A program made the position numbers and the translations under genes. DNA of 7,305 nucleotides from an uncultured Ruminococcus sp. (GTDB lineage Bacteria > Bacillota > Clostridia > Oscillospirales > Ruminococcaceae). The notes under the pieces are model-generated. The model searched no databases. It was not told where the DNA came from and saw only the letters and a program-made list of their open reading frames with translations. The stretch covers positions 1 through 7,305 of the forward strand of contig CAMWXM010000144.1 in assembly GCA_947178195.1 (NCBI GenBank). Reading direction: 5' to 3'. Of this stretch, positions 1 through 6,800 are shown piece after piece; position 1 is the first letter of the stretch, and every line of letters starts with the position of its first letter.

Positions 1-743
1 TTGATTCTGTTTTCCCTAATGCCAATTCATTGTTTTCATCACCTCAAAGAAAATCCGACGGACACGAAAAATGGGCTGATTTCGTATCAAAGTTTTATCA
101 TGTTGACTGCGTTTCAAGTCTTACCTTATCAGCCTTTAAAACCAAATATGAGAGCTGGTGCAGGAAAAATCATTACAATTACAGCAATTCCAAAGCCGAG
201 GAAATTCATGCATACGCAAGAAAACAAGTCAGCACTCTGCCTGCAAGCGACAGCGTTAAGCTTTTAGTTGAACAATCAGTGGGTCAGCTTAATTCTAATC
301 TTGAAACTCTTGCTGCCATTAGAAACGAAATGAACAGGCTTTCATCACAGCTTCCGGAATACAATACCATTATGGAATTTTACGGTGTTGGCACTGTCCT
401 CGGCTCTCAGCTTATGGCTGAGATAGGCGATACAAGACGTTTTCATAACCGCAAGGCTATCACTGCCTTTGCAGGTCTTGACGCTCCTCCCTATCAGTCG
501 GGAATCCTTGACATTAAATCAAGTAGTATTTCCAAACGTGGTTCTCCGTCATTGCGTAAGACTTTGTTTCAGGTCGTTGACGTTATTATTAAGAAACAGC
601 CCGAAAACAACGCTGTTTATCAATTTCTTGACAAGAAACGTTCCGAAGGCAAGCCATACAAAGTTTACATGGTTGCCGCTGCTGCCAAATTCCTGCGTAT
701 TTACTACGCCAGAGTTAATGAAGTTCTGAACAACGTTTCGTAG
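1..743 (+). CDS. IS110-family transposase, C-terminal part (5' end outside window)
   Basis: This is the C-terminal part of an IS110/IS116/IS902-type transposase, a DEDD recombinase that moves its element by site-specific recombination. The reading frame is open from base 3, so the gene is cut by the window edge and about 246 residues are visible; the N-terminal DEDD RuvC-like domain is mostly outside. A helical linker comes first. The Transposase_20-type domain then shows FYGVG (from about base 378), then AEIGDTRRF, AITAFAGL, a QSG motif (about bases 495-503) and ISKRG followed by LRKTLFQ. This is the usual GVG / EIGD.xRF / AGL / SG / SKRG.xxLR order of the family. In the family the serine of the SG loop is thought to act as nucleophile. 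The gene stops at TAG 741-743. The ATG at base 30 is internal and not a real start. Family assignment is firm; whether the complete copy is active cannot be seen here. Confidence 0.93.
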   Translation, partial: DSVFPNANSLFSSPQRKSDGHEKWADFVSKFYHVDCVSSLTLSAFKTKYESWCRKNHYNYSNSKAEEIHAYARKQVSTLPASDSVKLLVEQSVGQLNSNLETLAAIRNEMNRLSSQLPEYNTIMEFYGVGTVLGSQLMAEIGDTRRFHNRKAITAFAGLDAPPYQSGILDIKSSSISKRGSPSLRKTLFQVVDVIIKKQPENNAVYQFLDKKRSEGKPYKVYMVAAAAKFLRIYYARVNEVLNNVS

Positions 744-900
744 AGTCCCAATAATTTTTTTACAGGATAATTTTTGACTGCTTCAAAAAATTTTACCTTT
801 GGTGCGGTCTTGTTGGTATGCCTATTTTTCTCCCTGTTAATTTTTTGTGAACTTTCCCTTTGAAGGCTTGACTTTTATTTGCAGGTCTTTTTTATTTGGA
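1..900 (+). mobile_element. IS110-family insertion sequence, right-hand portion (outer end not determined)
   Basis: The transposase is followed by a 157-base AT-rich non-coding stretch (744-900) before the tail of the next gene. IS110 elements usually lack clear terminal inverted repeats and target duplications, so the exact right end cannot be read here; it must lie between 744 and about 900, if the protease stop codon at 901-903 belongs to the target. The stretch has several runs of six or seven T and no clear GC-rich terminator hairpin. In the IS1111 branch of the family the guide (bridge) RNA lies in the right non-coding end, in the IS110 branch in the left; which branch this copy belongs to cannot be decided from the C-terminal domain alone. 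Confidence 0.55.
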
Positions 901-3900
901 TCATTTATCATACCAACGTTTGAAACCATAGTATTGATAAATGTAATTATTTTCGTTCTTATATAGTTTTAATACATGGGCATAGTAATCATCATCAAAA
1001 TCATCTCCCCACTCTGCCATTATTTTTAATTTTGTTTCTTTAGTATCATCGAAAGGTTTATACTCGCCTTTTGAAAACCAATAAATTTTTTTCTCTTTGG
1101 TTTCAAAATCGTTGCTGTTATATTTAGTGCTAATATAAAAGTATTTTTGTCTTATAGCATTTGATAATTCAAATTCTTCATTTGTTTCCCCGGATAAATT
1201 GCATGTTCTTCCTTTAGGTACATAATACTGCTCTTTTCTATTCTTGCACGCATACAATGCCATTTCAATATCATTTACACTAACCTTTCCATGGCGGTGC
1301 ATCATTTCGCCTGCTTTGGAAGTTCTAAATATTTTTGTTTCAAATCCTGTAAGTTTAGGTCCAGATTCACTATTTTCCCAAGTAGGTTCACCATATTTAA
1401 AGTATATTTCATCTATATCGTTTAGATGGCTTATTGGTTCCATGTAATAATTAAGCATATTGTCACTCCCGTAAACATCCATAAGTCCAAGTGTGTGTCC
1501 AAATTCATGCACAGCTATATTTAATATTACGCTTTTACTGTTTGCTTCTTTTTCTTGATCATATTTATACAAATACACATAACTTATACCGTCCATTTGA
1601 ATGTCTGTACAAGCCCTTCCTGTATCATTGTTTATTTTATTTTCAGGTGGCATTGTATCCGTGTTATTGTCACTTTGATCTGTGCCATCATTAAACCAAA
1701 AACAAGCATATTTACCGCATTCATAGTCCTCACTTAGTGTTTCACCATTCTTTTGACAATCATAATATATACTTTTGGTTTTATCGCCTGTATTTTTCTT
1801 TATTCTATTAAAAGTAAGCGAAACATTTATCTCCATCCCCTTGCTAAAATCATAAGTGTTTGTACTTACCATAGTTTCCATAGTTTCTCCCTTAAAACCC
1901 CATTGGTTATAAATCTCAGTAAGAATTTCATCTACCAAAACATCACCATCTCCAGCAGTAATTTTTCTGGAAGAAAATCTTATATTCGAGTTAATTGATA
2001 AATAATTTACTCTTTTGCCATCCTCCATACAAGTGTAGGCTTCTATATAATACGATTCGTTTTTGTCACCTATTATGCCATATGCTGCGTCATCTGAATT
2101 TTCAAATGCATATTCCAAATTAAACTGTCTTGCAAGGGGATATGCATTGTCAAGAATCATTTCATTTTCTGATGGTTCTTCACTGTCCACAGTTACCTCT
2201 GTTTCCTTTTTTACAAAAATAATATCCTTAAAGTTTGTGTTAAAGAACTTATCTTCTTCAAGCAAACTGGGATTATTAAATTCTTCAGTATCATCTTCTA
2301 CATCGGAAATGCGACTTGCTGAATCTATAGTTGCTTTTTTTTCAGGAATTTGCAGATTTACAATATGATTTGTATATAAAGATTCATTACTGCGCATAGC
2401 AAACCGCATATCATCAATTACACCATGCTCGTCATTATCTAAAATCCCATCTCTGTCGCCGTCCTCGCTTGTGGGATCGGAGATCAGAGGCAGAACCTTA
2501 ATTATATCAAGGAATTCCATAATATCATTATCTGCCTCATCATAAAACCTTTTCAGTCCGCTTTCAACATATGTGCCGCCTGCTTCAACACACTCATTGA
2601 AATTGGGCAGAACAACACTTCCATCATCATTTACGGTAATAAGAGTATTGCCGTTTTTATCTGTAACGTCAAAATAAATTTCCTGTACATCAAGCAAACC
2701 GTCATTATCGTAATCTTTCTCGCTGTCCATAGAAATATCTCCAAAGTCCTCTGGTATAGGAACAAGACCATTGGCGGTGATTACATAATCCTCGTCCTCG
2801 GTTATATCTGTAAAATCTATCTGGTCAAGCATAAAATCCTTGAATAAAATTATGTTTTCCCTCACGTTATAATTGGCAAGGAGTTTGTAATTCATAGTAT
2901 TGCTGTTTGCAATATTGCACACGATTCCAAAATTAACGCCGTTTTCAAGAATAGCATTAAGGTTTCCGTTTGCACTACCGCAAGTAGGCTCGGAGCAGCC
3001 GTCAAGCATAAACATATGCTGCTGTGAACCGTCCCTCAATTCCAAATTTCTTGCCGCAGCAAAGCCCTTGTTTACATTTGCAGAAGCAGCAGAACCCTTG
3101 AACCGCCCGAGAATGGTCTTGCATTCCTCCGCAGTTTCGGCATATTCCCTGCCGTTTATCATAAACACGTCACCACCGTTAGATACAAAATACATATGCA
3201 CACTGTTCGCATGCGAGTATGCACTGTCAATAAAATTGGTAAGTTCATCCTTGATAAAGTCCGCATAAACGGTCGTTGAATGAAGAATAAAGATTATATC
3301 AATATCATTGCCTGCCGACTTTTCAGCCGAATAGGTCATAACAGACCTTTCAGCCCTTGCGGTATACTCTGCAAATCCCAACGAATCAAGCCAAGCCGCC
3401 ATGTCGATAAGGCAGTATGTGCCTGTTTCGGTCGTGTGGGCATAAACACGCCCTGCCGCCTCGTCATGGAATGTTTCAATAGGCAGAAGCATATTAGTGT
3501 CCTCAAAATATCTGAATACATTAAAACGCTTTATCCCCGAAAGCTCCTCGGAAATATCCTTATACTTATCATTATAACTGTTTATAACATTTTTGTCAAG
3601 GTCAAAATTAATTTTTATATCATCAATTTTCAGGTTTTCATTATAGGAAAATTCGGGAATGTTCCCAAGAATAGCGTCATTTCGCATAGAATAGGAATAT
3701 CCGCTGAAACAAGCCTCTATATTGTTAATAGCCACACCCGCAGCTGTTATTTCAATCGAAAACTCAAAGGGGTTATTCTCAGTATTGATGTTATAGAAAA
3801 GCCAGTCGTCCGCAGGGATAGTCTGTGCAAATGTCCGCTCATTATCGGGAATGCCGTTTGTTGCAGCATTGTTGGGGTCAAGACCAAGAGCTATCTCATC

Positions 3901-4719
3901 GCCGTCGGAAACATTATCTCCGTCAGTGTCGAATTTAAGCGGGTTTGTGCCGTAAATATGCACCTCGTCACCATCAGTCAATCCGTCCTCATCACTGTCC
4001 TTATCACGGGGAGATGTTCCAAGTTCATATTCCGTCAGATTGGTAAGCCCGTCACCGTCAATATCCTCATTGCCATCGGCAATACCGTTTCCGTCAGTAT
4101 CGGCAGAAAGAGGATTGGTGTCGAGAGTAAACATTTCATAGCCATCGGGCAGACCGTAGCCGTCCGTATCGGGATTTGCAGGGTCAGTAAAGAATGTGTA
4201 TATTTCGTCAAGATCGGATATTCCGTCCTCGTCGGAATCAATATCGTTATTCCAGTCAATAACACGGTCAACATTGCTTTCGGCTGATTTCTTACCAACA
4301 GTCTGCTTAACCTTGAAATAAAGGGTAAGGAAAGACTTCTCGGGAGAATATACAAACTCGTTGGCATTTTCTGCAATGCCTACAGAAGTGAAATTCTCAT
4401 TGTCCTCGGACATAAATATCTCAAATGAACCGTTAGGATTGGATGTTGTCCATTCAATCTTTACTCCGTCACTTTCCTCATCAATATATGCTTCTGCTGT
4501 AATAACAATTGCCTCGGAATCCTTTGTAATAATTACAACATTGCTCTCCTCGGACTGCTCGCCCACTGTCTGAACAACCTTAAAATACAGTGTTTCAAAG
4601 TCATTTTTGGGAGTGTAAACATATTCTGACGCACCTGTAACAGTACCGACAGATGTAAAATTCTCGCCGTCATTTGACACAAAAATCTTAAAAGAACCAT
4701 TGTCGGTATTTGTTCCCAA
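901..4719 (-). CDS. Modular exported zinc metalloprotease with FN3-like, TSP3-like and vWFA-like domains (main frame)
   Basis: This 1272-codon frame encodes most of a large modular protein, probably secreted or surface-bound. Residue numbers count from base 4719. FN3-like repeats fill residues 1-155. D-rich TSP3/EF-hand-like calcium loops (DSDEDGISD, DTDGNGIADG, DIDGDGLTN, DSDEDGLTDG, DTDGDNVSDG) span about 158-293. A vWFA-like domain covers about 470-640; its metal motif is degraded, with HST at 480-482 in place of DxSxS, although an MLDG strand with D573 remains. Two more calcium-loop segments lie near 663 and 755. The C-terminal region carries HEFGHTLGLMD (H1071, E1072, H1075, D1081), the HExxHxxGxxD zinc site of metzincin-type proteases such as the M6 or M7 families, with a possible Met-turn at YYM (M1093). 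No LPXTG anchor or dockerin is seen at the C-terminus, which ends in RWYDK. The TTG at 4719 is not a true start: it is where the frame resumes after a one-base loss. The signal peptide is missing because the gene's 5' end is gone. Peptidase activity is inferred from the motif; the substrate is unknown. Confidence 0.85.
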   Translation of the reverse strand: MGTNTDNGSFKIFVSNDGENFTSVGTVTGASEYVYTPKNDFETLYFKVVQTVGEQSEESNVVIITKDSEAIVITAEAYIDEESDGVKIEWTTSNPNGSFEIFMSEDNENFTSVGIAENANEFVYSPEKSFLTLYFKVKQTVGKKSAESNVDRVIDWNNDIDSDEDGISDLDEIYTFFTDPANPDTDGYGLPDGYEMFTLDTNPLSADTDGNGIADGNEDIDGDGLTNLTEYELGTSPRDKDSDEDGLTDGDEVHIYGTNPLKFDTDGDNVSDGDEIALGLDPNNAATNGIPDNERTFAQTIPADDWLFYNINTENNPFEFSIEITAAGVAINNIEACFSGYSYSMRNDAILGNIPEFSYNENLKIDDIKINFDLDKNVINSYNDKYKDISEELSGIKRFNVFRYFEDTNMLLPIETFHDEAAGRVYAHTTETGTYCLIDMAAWLDSLGFAEYTARAERSVMTYSAEKSAGNDIDIIFILHSTTVYADFIKDELTNFIDSAYSHANSVHMYFVSNGGDVFMINGREYAETAEECKTILGRFKGSAASANVNKGFAAARNLELRDGSQQHMFMLDGCSEPTCGSANGNLNAILENGVNFGIVCNIANSNTMNYKLLANYNVRENIILFKDFMLDQIDFTDITEDEDYVITANGLVPIPEDFGDISMDSEKDYDNDGLLDVQEIYFDVTDKNGNTLITVNDDGSVVLPNFNECVEAGGTYVESGLKRFYDEADNDIMEFLDIIKVLPLISDPTSEDGDRDGILDNDEHGVIDDMRFAMRSNESLYTNHIVNLQIPEKKATIDSASRISDVEDDTEEFNNPSLLEEDKFFNTNFKDIIFVKKETEVTVDSEEPSENEMILDNAYPLARQFNLEYAFENSDDAAYGIIGDKNESYYIEAYTCMEDGKRVNYLSINSNIRFSSRKITAGDGDVLVDEILTEIYNQWGFKGETMETMVSTNTYDFSKGMEINVSLTFNRIKKNTGDKTKSIYYDCQKNGETLSEDYECGKYACFWFNDGTDQSDNNTDTMPPENKINNDTGRACTDIQMDGISYVYLYKYDQEKEANSKSVILNIAVHEFGHTLGLMDVYGSDNMLNYYMEPISHLNDIDEIYFKYGEPTWENSESGPKLTGFETKIFRTSKAGEMMHRHGKVSVNDIEMALYACKNRKEQYYVPKGRTCNLSGETNEEFELSNAIRQKYFYISTKYNSNDFETKEKKIYWFSKGEYKPFDDTKETKLKIMAEWGDDFDDDYYAHVLKLYKNENNYIYQYYGFKRWYDK
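3840..4245 (-). repeat. Thrombospondin type-3-like calcium-binding repeat block
   Basis: About 135 codons contain a run of Asp-rich loops of the form D.D.DG..D..E, recurring every 15-30 residues: DSDEDGISDLDE, PDTDGYGLPDGYE, DTDGNGIADGNE, DIDGDGLTNLTE, DSDEDGLTDGDE and DTDGDNVSDGDE, ending near NGIPDNE. Alternate loops are joined by segments such as GTNPL and TNPLS that match the usual linker in bacterial TSP3 repeats. These loops bind calcium and stiffen the protein between domains. Here they separate the FN3-like repeats from the vWFA-like domain. Confidence 0.85.
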
Positions 4720-5055
4720 GATATAGTTATATCTCCGCTTTCTGCGTCATAAACACCATTTGCAGATATAATAATATCTTCTGAAAGATAGGTGTTTGTA
4801 ACAGATACGATATTACTCTCGACAGACTGCTCGTCCACAGTCTGAACAACCTTAAAATACAGCGTTTCAAAGTCACTTTCGGGAGTATAAACATATTCGG
4901 ACACACCTGTAACAGTACCGACAGAAGCAAAATTCTCGCCGTCAGTAGACATAAGAATATCAAATGTGCCTTCCTGCTTATTGGTATTCCAAGATACATT
5001 TATATTCCCATTCTCTTCATCATATGCCGCATTAGCGGTAATTTCAATTTTTTCA
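4255..5055 (-). repeat. Three tandem FN3-like repeats (about 86-92 codons each)
   Basis: The three units run about 5055-4779, 4778-4513 and 4512-4255. Each has the same plan: I.I.A...YDEE..., a W-containing strand (ISW, IEW), G.F.I.MS.D.ENF.SVG, .EYVY.P, F.TLYFKV.QTV, then a Ser/Glu-rich end with ESN. Units 1 and 2 are nearly identical in DNA over their second half. The shared GTCTGAACAACC blocks on the plus strand start at 4568 and 4840, a spacing of 272 bases instead of a multiple of three. Unit 3 is more diverged. Such repeats usually act as spacers or binding modules in extracellular proteins. Confidence 0.8.
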
Positions 5056-5252
5056 TCATCAACGGGTGGATCTACAGGCGTAGCTGTTCCATTGCTCTCG
5101 CCGATAACGACTTGAGTAAGTCTGAAATTGCTAAGAACAGCCTCGACACCCGATTCTTTTGTTCCGGTAAAGCCGATTGTCATAGAAGAATTGGGTTGAA
5201 CAAGATTTGTCCAGACCTCGGCTGCAATAGTATATGATCCCCTCTTTGGCAC
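4533..5252 (-). pseudogene. Upstream frame-shifted, decapitated part of the same protease gene
   Basis: Codons 1-179 (5252 to about 4716) are the N-terminal continuation of the metalloprotease gene. They encode the last strands of a beta-rich module (YTIAAEVWTNL, then GVEAVLSNFRL, reminiscent of a carbohydrate-binding jelly roll), a short PVDPPVDD linker, one whole FN3-like repeat and the start of a second. At 4715-4717 the frame is lost: after ITISW the text continues sensibly (GTNTDNGSF) only in the +1 frame, and the remaining codons down to 4533 are nonsense. The first codon is GTG at 5252-5250, directly preceded in frame by TAG (5253-5255). It has no proper ribosome binding site and the protein begins inside a domain with no signal peptide. 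The original 5' end has therefore been removed, at or next to the hairpin at 5249-5292. Frame-corrected, the two parts give about 1450 residues. If the missing base is a sequencing slip, this and the downstream frame are one gene that is still truncated at its 5' end. Confidence 0.75.
4715..4717 (-). other. One-base frameshift site in a short G run (CCC on plus strand)
   Basis: On the coding strand the text TCTTGGGAACAAAT reads SWEQ in the upstream frame, but with one more G it reads SWGTN, matching SWNTN at the same place in the preceding repeat. The 272-base spacing of repeat units 1 and 2 also shows one missing base. This could be a real mutation, a slippery-tract variant or a sequencing/assembly error. 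Confidence 0.8.
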
Positions 5253-5292
5253 CTACCTTATGGAGCCTCCGGCGTAATAAGGTATTAGGTGC
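5249..5292. other. Bulged inverted repeat, candidate oriT / recombination (RSA-like) site
   Basis: The left arm GCACCTACCTTAT (5249-5261) pairs perfectly with the right arm ATAAGGTATTAGGTGC (5277-5292), apart from a 3-base TAT bulge in the right arm (5283-5285). The 15-base loop holds a small GGAG-C-CTCC palindrome (5262-5270). No T run follows on either strand, so a terminator is unlikely. It lies 108 bases upstream of the MobV/Pre-like gene, which is the usual place for the oriT of that family. Its outer edge coincides with the point where the protease gene breaks off. The nick site is not identified, so the function is inference. Confidence 0.5.
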
Positions 5293-5400
5293 AAGACGTT
5301 ATCTGCGACAACATCTACTGACTACAGAGAGGAGACGGTTAAACATAACAAGCATGAGTCAATCATATAAGCATAAACATGACAGAAGGAGTGAGCATTC

Positions 5401-6153
5401 ATGGCAAGCATGAACTGGTCAGATAAATATAAAAGTGCGTCGGAAGTAAAGGCGCATTTTCGGCATAATGAAAAAGATGAGCGGATGAAAATTAAGAATC
5501 CGCAGAATTTTCATATTGACAAATCGAAGACGCATCTCAATTTTTCAATATGTAATCGAAGTTATGAGGAACGATGTATGATTTACGACAAGGCTGTTGC
5601 CTATGCCGAGCAGATGTCCCACACGGAAACCTATGTTATAAAGAAAGGAAAGAATGCGAGCAAAACCATGACGAGGACAAAAACAGGCATGAAAAAGGAC
5701 ACGGTAACCTGTTTAGGACTTGAAACGGCTGCTCCTGCCGGCTTGTCCGTAAGTCAATATGAAAAATGGGCTAAGCGGGTACATGAGATAGCTTGTGAAT
5801 TTTTCGGTGCAGATAATGTTATTGATACAGACGGTCATTTTGATGAGATACACTTGTACAGGGACCCCGTAAAAAAAGAATATGTATGGTCAAGATTTCA
5901 TATACATACAAGCATTCTGCCCCGAAGGGCTGACGGAAGCTTCTGTTCACGCAGTATAGCAAAGCTGTGTTTCTCCATGATAATGACGGAACATCTACCG
6001 TTGGGACTGGAACACGCACAGAAAAAACTTTCGGAAATAACTGTGAGCGATATAGTCCGCAAATATAAGCAGCCTGTAGTGATTGCCGATAGGATAAGGG
6101 AGGAAATTGTTATGCTTGCTCCCAAACTTCACGATATTCTGAAAGGTAAATAA
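5401..6153 (+). CDS. MobV/Pre-like plasmid mobilization relaxase
   Basis: This 250-residue protein resembles the Mob_Pre family. These relaxases nick at oriT for plasmid mobilization and were first known as plasmid recombination enzymes. The N-terminal motif is H20-R21 with an N.xID segment (NFHID, 36-40) and N47, like the family's H..R / N.dId / N pattern. The metal-binding motif is H146-F-D148-E149, then H167-I-H169, corresponding to HxDE..PHxH. Here about 17 residues, including charged RDPVKKE, separate DE from HxH, whereas canonical members have only about two or three. No membrane segment is visible. The length is shorter than typical 400-residue Mob proteins, mainly because a long coiled-coil C-terminus is absent. 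ATG 5401 is chosen because AAGGAG at 5386-5391 lies 9 bases upstream. A hairpin resembling oriT precedes it and a VirD4 coupling-protein remnant follows 30 bases after the stop, as expected for a mobilization module. A rolling-circle Rep role is a less likely alternative. Confidence 0.7.
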   Translation: MASMNWSDKYKSASEVKAHFRHNEKDERMKIKNPQNFHIDKSKTHLNFSICNRSYEERCMIYDKAVAYAEQMSHTETYVIKKGKNASKTMTRTKTGMKKDTVTCLGLETAAPAGLSVSQYEKWAKRVHEIACEFFGADNVIDTDGHFDEIHLYRDPVKKEYVWSRFHIHTSILPRRADGSFCSRSIAKLCFSMIMTEHLPLGLEHAQKKLSEITVSDIVRKYKQPVVIADRIREEIVMLAPKLHDILKGK

Positions 6154-6201
6154 ACAACCTGATATATGATAGAAAGGAAGTGAGATATCCCAAGTTTTGC
6201 C

Positions 6202-6582
6202 ATGCCTGATATGGTGGCAGGGCTTATTACAGCAGCGGCAGTCAAAATTTATCTTAACATCAAGAAGAAAAACAAGAAGAACTACCGTGACAAAGAGGAA
6301 TACGGTTCGGCAAGGTGGGGAACGGCAAAGGATATAGAGCCTTATGTTGATATGGATAATCCGTCAAACAACATTATCCTTACCAAAACCGAAAGTCTGA
6401 CTATGAACAGCAGAGTGCCTAATCCCAAATATGCCCGAAACAAGAATATACTGGTGGTGGGCGGTTCGGGTTCAGGCAAGACAAGGTTTTTTGTAAAGCC
6501 AAATCTAATGCAAATGCACAGCAGCTATGTTGTTACAGACCCCAAATGTGTCGTGAGGACATCAGCGACAATGCAAAGCTGA
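6202..6582 (+). pseudogene. VirD4/TraG type IV coupling protein, internal fragment
   Basis: The encoded text matches the region around the first ATP-binding motif of the VirD4/TraG family of Clostridia conjugative elements, the ATPases that deliver the relaxase-DNA complex to the type IV secretion channel. Visible features are YGSARWGTAKDIEPY (34-48), LTMNSR and NPKYARNKN (66-82), the Walker A loop GGSGSGKT (87-94), and QMHSSYVVTDPK (104-115). Homology already starts before the ATG: IPSFA at 6187-6201 fits the family's second membrane segment region but is preceded by TGA at 6181-6183. The true N-terminus with its membrane helices is therefore missing. After K115 (codon 6544-6546) the family would continue with G and several hundred residues including Walker B. 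Here the text becomes CVVRTSATMQS and stops. Family members are about 600 residues, so this piece has lost both ends and cannot work as an ATPase. Confidence 0.85.
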
Positions 6583-6800
6583 TATACGGAATGATTTTCA
6601 GCGAGTGCCTTAGCAAAATGGAAAACATAGATGAACAGACAGTCAATCAGGCGGCAAAAGTCATCTCAGACTTCTGCAAAGATGTTCCGATGACAACCAT
6701 TGAACGTGAGTGTATGAGCTGCGGAGAGGAAGCGGTCAGGATACATGATGAATTGCATTCTCTCTCGTCCAAAAGCGATACTGTAGGTCTTTTTTGGTGA
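6546..6800 (+). pseudogene. Unidentified coding fragment fused behind the VirD4 piece
   Basis: An 84-codon frame runs from the ATG overlapping the end of the VirD4 homology to TGA 6798-6800. Codon use and composition are similar to the VirD4 piece, and the text looks like a real helical protein (DNAKLIYGMIFSECL, then QAAKVISDFC and IERECMSCGEEAVRIHDEL). It does not match any part of VirD4 that I recognise. There is no ribosome binding site at its ATG and the last residues (VGLFW) run into a different sequence context. It is therefore probably an internal slice of another gene joined here at about 6547 and cut again at about 6795. The DNAKLIYG segment faintly recalls the start of RepA-type replication initiators (SxxAKLLYG), but this is too short to rely on. 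A CxxC pair is present. Function unknown. Confidence 0.4.

Noticed and set aside
885..895. Shared AGGTCTTTTTT at 885-895 and 6786-6796, both near sequence joints
   Set aside because: The match is short and half of it is a T run, so chance is likely; no flanking similarity extends it.
3280..4287. Long plus-strand open frame (335 codons) opposite the calcium-repeat block
   Set aside because: It is antisense to the strongly supported D-rich repeats of the protease gene; its low-complexity I/V-rich repeats (AIGNTVSVSIG, ILIAIGNTV) mirror the repeated sense codons, and it has no convincing family match.
5249..5292. Hairpin read as a transcription terminator between the divergent genes
   Set aside because: The genes point away from each other and no T run follows the stem on either strand.
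5354..5411. Small frame of 18 codons (ATG 5354) overlapping the relaxase start, possible leader peptide
   Set aside because: The nearest GGAG is 20 bases upstream, too far for initiation, and the peptide is only a charged string with no attenuator structure.
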